From Sophora flavescens (taxonomy: Eukaryota; Streptophyta; Magnoliopsida; Fabales; Fabaceae): a stretch of DNA of 64,000 bases. The position numbers and the translations under genes were made by a program. The first letter of the stretch is position 1, and each line of letters begins with the position of its first letter. Under the pieces are notes generated by a model. It searched no databases and was not told where the DNA came from. It saw only the letters and a program-made list of their open reading frames with translations. Positions 1 to 12,050 of this stretch are shown piece by piece. The DNA is taken from NCBI GenBank assembly GCA_030762895.1, contig CM061063.1, positions 96,990,210 through 97,054,209 of the forward strand. The letters are read 5' to 3'.

Positions 1-2163
1 GGGTGTTACAATACTACCCCACTGAAAAGAATTTCGTCCTCGAAATTTGTGACTCAAAACTAGACAGGATCTCCTTAATCCCAAGGTCTTACTTTCACAA
101 GAGGGTAAGTAATCATAGAAGAACTTTGTTAATCTAAAAAGAACACAGGAATGTCCGATATGCTAAAAGATTCTTTAATAGGTTCGTGAGTGTAAAATTG
201 CATAGCTAATACATATTTACAACCATGACTCTAATAAAGTTCCTTCTTTCACGAGAACTCCTAGTGGTTTAGGAACTCACCAAATGACTAGTTCCCACTC
301 TGAAGAGAATTTATTCTTTGAATAAGGAATTTATAAAACAATGATTTAAAAATAACAACAGTCCGATCAAAATTCAGATTGAATCACTCTTACCAAAAGT
401 AAAAGTGATTAGACTAAGTCTCATCTAGAAACTTCTTTCATCACGAAGGTATCTATCTCGAACAATAACAGGACAGTTCCAAAAAAATCTCCACAATAAA
501 CGACATAACTTTTGAAATTTGAAAATAAATCTACTATCAAAGAAATGATCTGATCTCAAAAACCTATTCTGATCAACTCAATCAAGAGAAAAGGGACTGG
601 AATTAAATTCTTTTCAAGAAACCTTTATTTTCATAAAGTCGTAGATATTATATATTACCGATGCCAACTGAAAGGACTTACAACATAAAAGACTTTAGAG
701 AGTCAAATACTCAAGAGTACCTACATATGATTCTACTTAGATCATATTACAAACTTAACATGTATTAGTCATTAAAGCACGCATCTGACTTATATTATTC
801 CTATGCATAACTACTTCTTGGGTTCATGATCCAGTTGCTTTAGGTTGTGAAGTTTTCAACACTACTCCTGATGTAGACTTTTCCCTTTGTCAGTGGTTCT
901 GGTGTTGTTGACAACTGATCTACGCTTTGGTGCATTACAATCCTTCGATAAGTGACCCACTCGATTACAATTGTAACATTTAACTCCTTCCATTGGACAA
1001 GTTTTAGCCATATGTTTTGGGTTTCCACACTTGTAACATCTTCTGACTTGGCCTTGACTTTGATTCTTTTGGCCTCCACTTCCTGGTGCAATGACATGAT
1101 AAGGTTGCTGATTTTGATCATTTCCTGGGTGTCGGAAATAAGGTTTCCTCTGGTTTTGCTTCTCCTTCTTATTCTGCTGAAATTGAAATCGAGATGATCC
1201 GCCGGTAGCACCCAAATTGTCTTTACTTTTCCCTTTCTGCTCCACTTTCCGACACTCTTCAACTAAGGCTTGAAGGTTGCGAATTTTCATCGGTAGCACA
1301 AACTCTTTAATTCCATATCGTAGGCCTCCTTCAAATCTCTTACATTCCCATCCTTCATCAAATTGAGTTTGGAAGAAACGGAAATACTTAACTAGGAATT
1401 CAAACTTTGCGGTATATTCATCCACAGATAGTTCGTTCTGTTGTAATCGTAAGAACTCATGCCCCTTTCTCAACTCTTGCCCTCTGAGGAAAATAATTAT
1501 CCAAGAAAATCGTGCAGAAAACACTCCAAGTATATTCCTGGTTAATCCGTTTCAGTATGTGTCTGATTTCCACCCACCAGCATCCTGCATTCTTGTAAAG
1601 CAGAGAAAGAGCATACAGAACCTTCGATTCTTCAGGACTGTCGATACTCTCGAAAATACTTTCCAGTTCTTGTATCCACAAGTCAGCCTTCTTTGAGTTT
1701 TCATTTCCATAAAATCCTTGAGGATTTTGATTTCTGAAGTTTGCTAGATTTTTCGACTCCGCTGTCAGCTCAGCCCGAACCTGGTTCAGCTCATTCTGGG
1801 TAACCACGATAGCAGCAACACTAGTCATAGCCTACACGGCCTGGTTCATCTGTTCAATCACATCCTTGTTGCTGATATAATCACGAGCACCATTACGATC
1901 ACATCCAAGTCCTTGTTCAATTCCTGGTTCCATAACTGACCTAGAAAACAAACTTAGTCAGTCTGCAACCAGAAATTGAAATGTATACTTTTGTACTTTT
2001 GTGTCTCAAACACATTACTTCTAAGAAGTAATTCGGTGAATGTACCATCTATTGTTCCTAGATTCTCACAAGGTCTCAACTAAACAATACACAGCTACTT
2101 GTGTGTCAACACACATTGTTTTAAACAAAGAAACAATTCAAGCAAGGTCCTACCAGAGATCAT
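1..2163 (-). mobile_element. Gag-only Ty3/gypsy LTR element, partial (3' LTR edge plus internal region)
   Basis: Positions 1-10 read, on the minus strand, TGTAACACCC, the start of an LTR also seen at 39684 and 58092. The adjoining minus-strand purine tract (about 11-30) fits a polypurine tract. The internal part holds a gag but no protease, reverse transcriptase or integrase between gag and LTR (about 850 noncoding bases). This is the same layout as the plus-strand element at 37649-39683. The 5' side ends at 2163, where an Athila-type LTR begins, and the expected tRNA-Met primer site is not recognisable. The family is therefore probably non-autonomous and relies on enzymes supplied by a relative. 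Confidence 0.75.
862..1933 (-). pseudogene. gag: Gag polyprotein with two CCHC zinc knuckles, broken
   Basis: Capsid/nucleocapsid gene of a Ty3/gypsy element, which would package the element RNA in cytoplasmic particles. The likely start is the ATG at 1931-1933, matching the ATG at 37831 of the plus-strand copy. The first part (to about 1460) carries the retrotransposon gag domain, with a WIQELE motif and an FLDNYFPQ motif. The second part carries RGLRYGIKE-like sequence, a Gln/Lys-rich linker and two knuckles, CYKCGNPKHMAKTC and CYNCNRVGHLSKDC, both CX2CX4HX4C. A TAG stop lies near 1832-1834, and a frameshift near 1460-1525 separates the two halves. It cannot make a full protein as it stands. 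Confidence 0.85.
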
Positions 2164-3436
2164 TGGTCGTGCTGTCGTGCAAGCGCCAAAAAGAACGAGC
2201 GGGTTTTATAACTGTAGTGTAGGACGACAACTCGGATGTCGTCTCACAAGAACTCTTAAAGTGTTATTTATCCCAAAAATCAGTTTTTTTGGGGGGTGGG
2301 ATTGGGATGCAAATAAGAAAACAAAGTAATAACAGAGCAATAAAACCAGGCAGTTCAAAGAGGTTATCAAATAGCCAAAAATGATTAATCTACTGTTCTT
2401 GATTTCACAACTATCATTGGTTCATGTAATCCCAAGCCCTAAGCAGATTCTATTCCCCTTTCAGTTGAAGTAACAATTAACAAACGAAATCGCTACTACG
2501 GATATATGTTCCTATTCCCGAATTAAACAAACGGGGTTAAGCCCTCATGAACTAAACGAACATGAATGAACACACGCGAATTAAACAAACGCGATTAAGT
2601 ATAGGAACATAACATCACTGAAATGAATCAACACAACACTATACACTCCTGAATTAAACAAACAGAAATGTATAACATGGCATTGAAAAGGGAAAAAACA
2701 TACAAAACAGAGATTACAAAACCTCAAGTACGGTGGAAATCAATTACAATAGATTAATCTATGAAATTTAGTTCTCCATGAAAACGAAATACACACAGAA
2801 AAATATGTAAACAGAACAATGGAGAAGCAAAAGTCTTTTCAATCTGCCTAGAACAGCCTTTTATACTTCTTCAGAAATTTAGCCCACTCGCGAGGAGAGC
2901 CCTAATTCGCGTGGCGAACATCATGAAGAGTCAGCAACGTTTGGTCTTCTCGCGGGGCGAAGAACTGAAGAGTCTTCTTATTACGCCCGTTATGAACATC
3001 AGGGGCCAACCGTGATGCTTTATGACTTCCATTATCGCGAGGCGAAGAAGTGATTCGCGAGGCGACCCCGAGAGCTTGCATATTTCTGGAACAGTCATCC
3101 TTCAGTGTCGCGAGGTGAGGTGCTGTTCGCGGGGCGAACCAGAGAGGATGTCATTTTCACTGTTCTGCTGGCTTTCAGGTTCGCGAGGTGAGAAAAACTC
3201 TCGCGAGACGAATCCTTTGTTTCTTTATTCTCTCAACTTCTACTTAACCTGAAAACGAAGAAATAGCTATAAGCGCATTATTTGACTCAAAACTGGCTAA
3301 ATTAACCTAAAACTACCTTAGAGACTCAAAACCTTGCTTGAGGACAATCTAATCTAATTTGGGTGAAAATAGGATATAATCTGCACAAAACCCTGGTCAT
3401 ACTAGCCATAAAACTAGATGAGCCAGAGGCTTATCA
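2164..3436 (-). repeat. 3' LTR of Athila-like element 1
   Basis: The plus strand starts TGGTCGTGCTG and ends GGCTTATCA, so in element orientation the LTR runs TGATAAGCC to GACCA. It is a direct copy of 10431-11700. It contains repeated CpG-rich motifs of the form TCGC-GNG-GCGA between about 2885 and 3220, several in pairs 19-20 bases apart. The boundary is fixed by the point where the two copies stop matching. Confidence 0.92.
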
Positions 3437-4907
3437 AAATACCCCAAACTTAAACTTTGCTTGTCCCCAAGCAAACTAAGACTCAAAAATCAAAAAGACT
3501 CAAGACCTGGCAAGCTTAAAAGATTCAATCAACCTTGCACAAATTCAAGCAGTTTCATCAAAACAGTTTTCTTCAATGCCCCCCCCCCCCCTTTTAAGCA
3601 AAGCAATCCCCACAATCATTCATTCTAAACAATTGAGAATTTCATCATTCAAACAGTCATTAATCTAAGTAGGGAATCCAAGTTACACACAAAAGGGAGA
3701 TCACCAAATTCAAACAACTGCCTTCCTCACAAGGGCATTTAGTGTTCACTCAATCGCTCAGTTTGTGTCAGGTTATCAACATTTCACTCAATTCACCTTT
3801 CAAGAACACTTCCTATAAATTTGATTCTCATCTCCAAATGATTCCCACAGAAAACATGCAAGCAACATCAAAAGGTCTTTTATGGGTTGTAATGGGGCCT
3901 GGTTAAGGGTAGGATATACAAAGGTACTAGGTTGAGGACCCTAGGAACTAAGAGAGCATGAGCTTTTTACACTTTGAAATTAAACTCAAGTTCCTTTTTT
4001 CATTTTTCACTTGCCTTGGGTGGCTACAACCTTTTTATTTTTTTAACACTTTTTATTTTTATTGTTTTTTTTTCTGCTTTTCTTTTCTTGGCTCCAACCT
4101 TTTTATTGTATTTTTTTTTCAATCCCAAACAACATATTGCACCTTGTAGCCACCCCAAACTTAGTTTCTTGCAAACATTCTCTTGTCAAGATTCCATGCT
4201 CTCCTAATCCTAAGATCGGGTTAACATGGTTTTCCAGATTTTGGGCTTATAACATTAGGTTATCAAGAAGCAATAGGCTAATTAGGCTCAAAGGGCTAAC
4301 TAGGGAACATGCATTAGGAATTGGTTCAATTTAGGCTAAGTAGTTATTTACAAAGAAAATGCCTAAATCATTTGAAGCAAACACATAATCATGCAAACCA
4401 TAAAGAGATTCAAGCAAATTCGGGAAAGTGCAACTTGAAAATGATTCTCACACAGTTTAAAACATGTTGGAGGCTCAAAACCTCACCTGGACATTCATGC
4501 AAATTGTTTGACAGAGATTTTATCCCTAGTGTGTGCTTCCTATCACCCCAAACTTATCATAAATCATGCCATCACAACAAAATCTCAAAGTCCAGTTTTC
4601 AATCACATGGGGATCACTTTTCAAAAAAATTTATTCAACCTAGGGGGATCATCACATCAATCATGCAATCAATCTGTGCAAAATCAATCAAAATCAATCA
4701 AAATCAATCAAACTTGCCAACAAAGGACTCAATACAACTCCTGAGCTTCTCAAATTATTCAGGAGCTTTATTAAAAGAAAAGGAAAAAAAACAAAACAAA
4801 ACAAAACTACAACTAGTTCCCTCCCCCACACTTAAAGCATGCATTGTCCCCAATGAAACAACATAACAATAAAATCAGAGTGAGGGAAAGGAAAAGGTAG
4901 TCCCTGT
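3437..4907 (-). other. 3' noncoding internal segment and polypurine tract of Athila element 1
   Basis: No gene is seen here. In element orientation this is the long untranslated stretch between pol and the 3' LTR. Next to the LTR it reads GTTTGGGGTATTT, the polypurine tract that would prime plus-strand DNA synthesis. The same segment recurs after the LTRs of element 2 (22533 onward) and of the non-autonomous element (30809 onward), so it is a conserved family trait. It includes a run of 13 C at 3579-3591 and a short AAATC-type repeat near 4680-4712. Open frames on the other strand here are chance. Confidence 0.7.
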
Positions 4908-7841
4908 TTAAGTGTCAGTGTAGGTGGGAGCTTCCAAGGAGAGCTCCTCAACATTAGCATCCGCAGGGTCACCAGCATCCACACCATGGAATGGCTTCAG
5001 CCTCTGCCCGTTAACCTTGAAGGTTTTGTGGCTACCTGCATCTTTAATCTCTACTGCACCATAAGGAAACACATTAGTAACAACAAATGGCCCAATCCAC
5101 TTGGACCTAAGTTTCCCAGCCATCAATTTCAGGCGGGAATTAAACAGTAAGACTTTCTGGCCCACAAAAAATTCTTTCCTAGCAATCATCCTATCATGAA
5201 AAAGTTTTGTTTTTTCTTTATAAATCCTGGAGCTTTCATAGGCTTCTAGCCTAAGCTCCTCAAGTTGTTACAGCTGTAGTTTCCTTTCAACACCAGCTTT
5301 CTTCATTTCCAAGTTACAGTACTTGACTGCCCAATATGAACGGTGCTCAACTTCCACCGGGAGATGACATGCCTTACCAAATACAAGCCGAAAGGGGGAC
5401 ATTCCTATAGGTGTCTTGAAAGCGGTCCTCTGAGCCCACAGTGCGTCTTCCAGACGGCGGCTCCATTCCTTTCTATTCGGCTGCACCATCTTCTCTAGAA
5501 TCTGCTTGATCTCCCTGTTTGATATCTCAGCCTGGCCATTGGTCTGGGGATGATAAGCAGTGGAAACTCTATGCACAACCCCATACTTCCTGAGTAAGGC
5601 TTCCATGGTTCAATTGCAGAAGTGAGTGCCCTGGTCACTGATGATAGCCTTAGGTATGCCAAACCTGCAAAAAATGTTGGACCTAACAAATTTGGAAACA
5701 ACTTTAGCATCGTTAGTCCTAGTGGGGATTGCTTCCACCCACTTTGAAACATAGTCAACAGCCAAAAGAATATACAAAAAACCAAAAGAAGCAGGGAAAT
5801 GACCCATAAAATCAATCCCCCACACATCAAAAACCTCACAAAAAAGCATGGGCTGCTGAGGCATCTCACTCCTATGAGTGATGGCAGGGCCTGTTGTTTG
5901 ACATTCCTTGCAATTTCTGTAGACCACATAGGCATCTCTAAAAATTGTGGGCCAGTAGAACCCAGAATCCAGGACTTTTCTTGCCGTCCTCTGTGGTCCA
6001 AAATGTCCTCCAACTTGAGCGGCATGAGAGAAGTGCAAGATGGACTCTGTCTCATGATCGGGAACACACCTTTGAATAACCTGATCACTGCAAAACTTCC
6101 ACAGGTAGGGATCATCCCACACATAATACTTTGCATCGCTCTTGAGCTTGTGGAACTTGGATCTACTTGTACCTGCAGGAACAACACCAGCAACAAGAAA
6201 GTTAACTATGTCAGCAAACCAGGGGGTTACCCCATACAGATGTAGAAGCCTCTCATCAGTAAAATCATCTTGGATGGGAGAAGGATCCTCATCCCTTGCT
6301 ATTCGGCTCAAGTGATCGGCTACCAAATTTTCAGCTCCACTCTTGTCTTTTATCTCCACATTGAATTCTTGGAGCAAAAGCATCCACCGTATCAGTCTTG
6401 GCTTAGCTTCTGGTTTCTTTAACAGGTACTTCAGAGCTGCATGGTTAGTGAAAACAATGACTTTTGAACCTAGCAAATAAGACCTAAATTTATCAAGTGC
6501 AAACAAAACAGCTAGCAGTTCTTTCTCAGTGGTGGTGTAATTTGATTGTGCAGCATCTAATGTACTAGAAGCATAGTGAATGACATAGGCAGCCTTGCCC
6601 ACCCTTTGTGCCAGAACCGATCCCACAACAAAATTGGAAGCATCACACATGAGTTCAAACGGGAGTGTCCAGTCCGGGGGCTGGATGACGGGGGTAGAGG
6701 TCAATGCTCTTTTCGATAAGTCAAATGCCTTCTTGCAATTGTCATCAAAATCGAACATGGCATCATTCTTCAGCAGGTTTGACAATGGTAGAGCTATCTT
6801 GCTGAAGTCCTTTATAAAGCGCCTGTAGAAACCTGCATGTCCAAGAAAAGAACGGATCTCGCATACGCAAGATGGGTAAGGCAATGAAGAAATCACATCA
6901 ATTTTTGTAGGATCTACTGAAATACCCTCTTTAGAAATAACATGACCCAAAACAATCCCCTGTTCTACCATAAAGTGACATTTTTCAAAGTTCAAAATCA
7001 GATCAGTCTCAATGCATCTTTGTAGAACTAAACTCAGACTATGCAGACATGCATCAAATGAGGAGCCATATACAGTGAAGTCATCCATGAACACCTCCAT
7101 GCAATTTTCAATAAATTCAGTAAAAATGCTAAACATGCATCTTTGGAAGGTGCCAGGAGCATTACAAAGGCCAAATGGCATCCTCCTATAGGCAAATGTA
7201 CCAAAGGGGCACGTGAAAGTGGTCTTTTCCTGATCCTCAAGGGCAATATGGATCTGGCAATACCCGGAAAAGCCATCAAGAAAGCAGTAATGAGATTTAC
7301 CAGCCAGCCGATCCAGCATCTGATCTATGAACGGCAAAGGAAAATGATCCTTTCTGGTGGCCTGGTTCAACTTCCTATAATCTATACAGACTACTTGACT
7401 ATTACCTGGACTCTAGTAGGCACAAGCTCATTATTATCATTTCTAACTACTGTGAGATCGGACTTTTTGGGTACAACTTGCACCGGACTTACCCAAGTAC
7501 TATCAGAGATGGGGTATATAATACCTGCCTACAGAAGTTTAGTCACCTCTTTCTTCACTACATCCAGAATCAATGGGTTTAGCCGCCTTTGGGCTTGCCC
7601 TACTGGTTTAGCCCCATCCTCCAATAGAATTATGTGCATGCATTTGGAGGGGCTAATTCCTGGAATATCAGCCAAGGTCCACCCAATAGCCTTCTTGTGC
7701 TTCTTCAGAACCTCTAAAAGCTTAGCTTCCTGGTCAGAGTCAAGGCTGGAGGAAATGATGACTGGAAGTTTTTCATTCGTCTCCAGGTAGACATACTTCA
7801 GGTTCCCAGGAAGTGGCTTGAGCTCTAGGGAGGGTGGCTGC
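4908..7841 (-). pseudogene. pol: Pol (reverse transcriptase, RNase H, integrase) of Athila element 1, broken
   Basis: Replication enzymes of the element. In order from the 5' side: RT with YCFLDGFSGY and the catalytic FMDDF (frame 5610-7370); RNase H with CDAS and TEKE; an H/C zinc-binding region (GGHFG ... CKEC); an integrase core with WGIDFMG, SDQGTHF and the NGQAE region; and a C-terminal SH3-like tail ending at 4908. RNase H reads FTNHAAL where element 2 has FTDHAAI, replacing a conserved catalytic Asp with Asn. Stops in the same frame are TGA at 5610-5612 and TAA at 5268-5270. Between 7371 and 7841 there is a TAG, a frameshift near the conserved VCIDYR motif, and a one-base shift against the gag frame near 7842. 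The gene is inactive. Confidence 0.9.
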
Positions 7842-10307
7842 TCAATTGGGAGTAGCCAAGATGTGAAGGAGTTCTACTGAACAGATAACTTCACTCTCAC
7901 TATCACTATCACCCTGCAAGGTTGAATCAAGAAACTCAGCACAAACAGCACACGGGTTAGTGTCAGTACAGTTAGTACATGAATATAAATCATCAAAACC
8001 AGAAATAAAAGGAAAATCTGAAACTAGGTCCTCATGGGTATCATCAATGATCTCAGAAAGAAGCTCTAATTGGAAAACCGAGTGCTCCTCTAGTGGGTGT
8101 TTCATGGCATCAAAGATGTTGAACTTTGCCACAATATCACCAAACTCCATAGACATAGTCCCATCATTCACATCAATCTTAGTCTTGGCTGTCTTCATGA
8201 ATGGTCTGCCCAAGATTATAGGTGATTTACTGGAATGTGTCTCTCCTGCCATGTCTAGGATGTAGAAGTCAGCAGGGAAAATCAGCTCATCAACTTGCAC
8301 CAGCACATCTTCTACCATTCCCATGGGGCGGGCACTGGTCCTGTTGGCCAACTGGATGGTGAGACCTGTATACTGCAAGGGCCCAAGATCAAGGTTATTA
8401 AAGATGGAGGTAGGCATGACATTTATGGAGGCACCCAAATCCAACATGCAATTTTCAAATTTCCTGTCCCCAATAGTGCATGGAATAGTAAATATGCCCG
8501 GATCCTTGCACTTTTGTGGTAATGCCTGAGTAGGGGCTATAACAGCAACTCTTTCTGGTGCAGGCTTAGACTGGATAAGAGCTGAGACATTTCTTCCCAA
8601 ATCAACTCTCTCATTATTCTTCAACTTCCTCTTGTTGGTGAACAAATCCTTCAGAAATTTTGCATACTTGGGCACTTGCTTGATCACATCTAGAAGGGGA
8701 ATATTCACTGCCACCTTTCTGAACACATCAAGAATTTCCTTCTCCTTGTCTTCACCACCAATCTTCTTATTTTTCTGAACTCTGTGTGGGAAGGGGATCG
8801 GTGGTATGTATACCTTCTCAGCTTCAACATCAACAGAAGGCTCAGGAGTTACCTCAACAGTTTCTTCATTTTTCTCAGAGGTTGCCTCAACAACTCTTCT
8901 AGATCTCAGAGAAATGGCACTCACATTAGGTTTGGAGGCATTAGGATTTATCACTGTCTGTGCAGGTAGTTGGTTTGTCCCTTGAGCTTGCTGTATGTTA
9001 TTTATGGAAGTGGCAAGCTGTCCAACCTGTGTATGCAAGGCCTGAATACTAGCATCCGTCCTCTGCTGGAACTGTGCCTGCGAAGCTGCAACCTGTCCGA
9101 CCTGCTGCTGAAGCTGGAGGTTGTTTGCGGCCAATTGCTTGAGCATATCCTCTAGGGAAGGTCCAGAAGGTACAGAAGTAGTCACTTGGGGAGGATTCTG
9201 TGGTGCTTCCATCGGTTGTTGTTGGGATGAGTTCCCATACCGAAGATTAGGATGATTCCTCCAATTAGGATGGTACCTATTTGTTGAGAGGTCTGGAGTG
9301 CTGTACCGATTCTGACTGTTTCCTTGATTATAGGGATTTACTGCAAAAGCTTGAGGCGCTTCACTGACGAACTCTTCTCTCTGGATGGGGCATGCATCAT
9401 ATGGGTGCTCAGGAGAGTTGCACATGCTACATAACCTTGCAGACTGAACCCTATCTATTGCCAATTGCCTTACAAAAGAAGTGAGCTCATCCATTCTATT
9501 CTCAAGGGCCTGGTTGGACGAAGAGCTATGGACCTCATGCACACCTCTTGTCTCAACAGCATTTCTTCTGGTAGTAAACTGCAGGGAATTCAGTGACATA
9601 TTCTCAATGAGTTGCTTGGCAGCAGCTGGGGTTTTATCAACAAGTGCTCCCCCACTAGCAGCATCCAAAAGATTCCTATCCATTGGCAGTAACCCCTCAT
9701 AAAAGTACTGGATAAGGAGTTGTTCAGAAATCTGATGCTGAGGGCAGCTGGATACCAAATGCTTGAATCTTTCCCAATATTCAGCTAGCGACTCATTCCC
9801 TTGTCGGATGCCACATATCTCCTTCCTTATTGACGCAGCTCTGGAAGCAGGAAAATATCTTTCTAGGAAAACCCTCTTCAAATCATTCCAGGTGGTAATA
9901 GAGTTGGGCTCGAGATATAACAGCCAATCCTTTGCAGCTCCCTGGAATGAGAACGGAAAAGCTTTCAGCTTGATGCTATCCTCAGTTACTCCTTCTGATC
10001 TCGAGGTTGTGGAGCAGACAACCTGGAATTCCTTCAAGTGCTTGTGTGGATCCTCACCTGCAAGACCATTAAACTTTGGCAACAAGTGAATAAAACCAGA
10101 TTTTAATTCAAAAGGAGTATCATCACCAGGATATGCAATACACAAGCCATTGTAATTTACATCAGGGGCAGCAAGCTGTCTTAATGTCCTCTGGTCTCCC
10201 ATGTTTTCAAAAACAGTTTTAGAATCAGAATCACTACTAGTGCTAGCCCAAAATTCTCTACGGAGTGTGTGCAGTGTTCTTTCAATTTCAGGATCAAAAT
10301 CACACAA
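7842..10307 (-). CDS. gag-pro: Gag-protease polyprotein of Athila element 1 (821 codons open)
   Basis: Structural and protease part of the Athila-like polyprotein. The start at 10307 gives MCDFDPEIERTL, the usual Athila-type N-terminus. About residues 70-250 form the retrotransposon gag domain (GAAKDWLLYL, LERYFP, YFYEGL). A CX2CX4HX4C knuckle, CSMCNSPEHPYDAC, lies near residue 295. A Gln-rich region follows at about 350-430. The aspartic protease is near residues 590-720, with DLGASINVMP as active site and IILGRPF later. The frame ends with TGA at 7842-7844. In element 2 gag, protease and pol share one frame, so this stop probably reflects a one-base insertion just upstream rather than a natural gag end. 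It lies 124 bases from the LTR, with the primer site between. Confidence 0.88.
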   Translation of the reverse strand: MCDFDPEIERTLHTLRREFWASTSSDSDSKTVFENMGDQRTLRQLAAPDVNYNGLCIAYPGDDTPFELKSGFIHLLPKFNGLAGEDPHKHLKEFQVVCSTTSRSEGVTEDSIKLKAFPFSFQGAAKDWLLYLEPNSITTWNDLKRVFLERYFPASRAASIRKEICGIRQGNESLAEYWERFKHLVSSCPQHQISEQLLIQYFYEGLLPMDRNLLDAASGGALVDKTPAAAKQLIENMSLNSLQFTTRRNAVETRGVHEVHSSSSNQALENRMDELTSFVRQLAIDRVQSARLCSMCNSPEHPYDACPIQREEFVSEAPQAFAVNPYNQGNSQNRYSTPDLSTNRYHPNWRNHPNLRYGNSSQQQPMEAPQNPPQVTTSVPSGPSLEDMLKQLAANNLQLQQQVGQVAASQAQFQQRTDASIQALHTQVGQLATSINNIQQAQGTNQLPAQTVINPNASKPNVSAISLRSRRVVEATSEKNEETVEVTPEPSVDVEAEKVYIPPIPFPHRVQKNKKIGGEDKEKEILDVFRKVAVNIPLLDVIKQVPKYAKFLKDLFTNKRKLKNNERVDLGRNVSALIQSKPAPERVAVIAPTQALPQKCKDPGIFTIPCTIGDRKFENCMLDLGASINVMPTSIFNNLDLGPLQYTGLTIQLANRTSARPMGMVEDVLVQVDELIFPADFYILDMAGETHSSKSPIILGRPFMKTAKTKIDVNDGTMSMEFGDIVAKFNIFDAMKHPLEEHSVFQLELLSEIIDDTHEDLVSDFPFISGFDDLYSCTNCTDTNPCAVCAEFLDSTLQGDSDSESEVICSVELLHILATPN

Positions 10308-10409
10308 TTCAGGGCAATTAGACCTAGTAGCCAGACCAATTCAAAACAAAAACGAAAATAAAAGAAAAAGAAAAGAAAGAAAAAAATGGAAAAATAACAA
10401 ATAAGAGTC

Positions 10410-10425
10410 CCCGACAACGACGCCA
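10410..10425 (-). other. Primer binding site, tRNA-Asp type (two mismatches)
   Basis: The plus strand reads CCCGACAACGACGCCA, which matches the 3' end of plant tRNA-Asp(GUC), CCCGGCAACGGCGCCA, at 14 of 16 positions. It lies six bases inside the LTR at 10431, where minus-strand DNA synthesis would be primed. The intact form occurs at 33156-33171. Confidence 0.85.
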
Positions 10426-10430
10426 ATTTT

Positions 10431-11700
10431 TGGTCGCGCTGTCGCGCACGCGCCAAAAAGAACGAGCGGGTTTTAAAACTGTAGTGTAGGGCGACAACTC
10501 GGATGTCGTCTCACAAGGACTCTTAAAGTGTTATTTATCCCAAAAATCATTTTGGGGGGTTTGGATTGGGATGCAAATAAGAAAACAAAGTAATAATAGA
10601 GCAATAAAACCAGGCAGTTCAAAGAGGTTATCAAATAGCCAAAAACGATTAATCTACTGTTCTTGATTTCACAACTATCATTGGTTCATGTAATCCCAAG
10701 CCCTAAGCAGATTCTATTCCCCTTTCAGTTGTAGTAACAATTAACAAACGAAATCGCTACTACGGATATATGTTCCTATTCCCGAATTAAACAAACGGGG
10801 TTAAGCCCTCATGAACTAAACGAACATGAATGAACACACGCGAATTAAACAAACGCGATTAAGTATATGAACATAACATCACTGAAATGAATCAACACAA
10901 CACTATACACTCCTGAATTAAACAAACAGAAATGTATAACATGGCATTGAAAAGGGAAAAAACATACAAAACAGAGATTACAAAACCTCAAGTACGGTGG
11001 AAATCAATTACAATAGATTAATCTATGAAATTGAGTTCTCCATGAAAACGAAATACACACAGAAAAATATGTAAACAGAACAATGGAGAAGCAAAAGTCT
11101 TTTCAATCTGCCCAGAACAACCTTTTATACTTCTTGAGAAATTTAGCCCACTCCCGAGGCGAGCCCTAATTCGCGAGGCGAACATCATGAAGAGTCAGCA
11201 ACGTTTGGTCTTCTCGCGGGGCGAAGAACTGAAGAGTCTTCTTATTATGCCCGTTATGAACATCAGGGGCCAACCGTGATGCTTTCTGACTTCCATTATC
11301 GCGAGGCGAAGAAGTGATTCGCGAGGCGACCTCGAGAGCTTGTATATTTCTGGAACAGTCATCCTTCAGTGTCGCAAGGCGAGGTGTTGTTCGCGGGGCG
11401 AACCAGAGAGGATGTCATTTTCACTGCTCTGCTGGCTTTCAGGTTCGTGAGGCGAGAAAAACTCTCGCGAGGCGAATCCTCTATTTCTTTATTCTCTCAA
11501 CTTCTACTTAACCTGAAAATGAAGAAATAGCTATAAGCGCATTATTTGACTCAAAACTGGCTAAATTAACCTAAAACTACCTTAGAGACTCAAAACCTTA
11601 CTTGAGGACAATCTAATCTAATTTGGGTGAAAATAGGATATAATCTGCACAAAACCCTGGTCATACTAGCCATAAAACTAGATGAGCCAGAGGCTTATCA
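10431..11700 (-). repeat. 5' LTR of Athila-like element 1
   Basis: Direct copy of 2164-3436, starting TGGTCGCGCTG and ending GGCTTATCA on the plus strand. It carries paired TCGCGAGGCGA-like motifs between about 11150 and 11485. The primer site is next to its left edge, which makes it the 5' LTR in element orientation. Confidence 0.92.
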
Positions 11701-12050
11701 ACAGCCGTGACATTCATCACGGCTAGGCCGTGATGGTCTCTGTCTTCCAGGGTCTTCATGATTCGTGAGGCGAGAAGCCTCTCGCGAGGCAAGACAGAAA
11801 GGATGACTGTTGCTGCTTAGCTGATCTTCAGGCTCGCGAGGCGAGCATCCACTCGTGGGGCGAGTATCTCCAGAATGGCAATTTCCACTGTTTCTTGACT
11901 TTCCTTGACTCTCAGAGCTTCACTTCTAACCTGAAACAATAAAAAGAAACAAAAAGCGTAATTCTATTCCAAATAAACTAAAAACTACTAAAAATCCCTA
12001 GAACGAGTCAAAGTCTAACTTAGGAACAAAACAAGGCCAATTTGGGCGAA
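11701..12050 (-). repeat. Athila-type LTR fragment
   Basis: Part of an LTR related to 29282-30808 and 21153-22532. It contains the perfect inverted repeat CATCACGGC/GCCGTGATG (11715-11735), two pairs of TCGC-GNG-GCGA motifs 19 apart (11760-11865), and the AGAGCTTCACTT ... AAGGCCAATTTGGG end segment. It lacks both LTR ends. On the right it switches abruptly, near 12050, to the intron-like block of the TGTAACACCC LTR group. Confidence 0.75.

Larger units (their letters stand above)
2164..11700 (-). mobile_element. Athila-like Ty3/gypsy element 1 (9.5 kb, two LTRs, defective)
   Basis: Two direct LTRs (2164-3436 and 10431-11700) bound an internal region with a tRNA-Asp-type primer site beside the right LTR, a gag-protease ORF, a decayed pol, and a 1.5-kb noncoding tail before the left LTR. 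Order and strand show transcription right to left. The LTRs are about 3% different by eye (near 38 differences in 1,270 bases), so the insertion is older than the one at 29282-34704. The five bases outside the LTRs, ATCAT on the left and ACAGC on the right, do not match. The flanks also belong to different repeats (a gag-only element on the left, an Athila LTR scrap on the right), so recombination or deletion probably followed insertion. Confidence 0.9.

Noticed and set aside
3958..4866. Several plus-strand open frames of 60-180 codons
   Set aside because: They lie opposite the conserved noncoding 3' segment of Athila element 1. The translations are low-complexity (Phe-rich) and the same segments in two other elements do not keep the frames.
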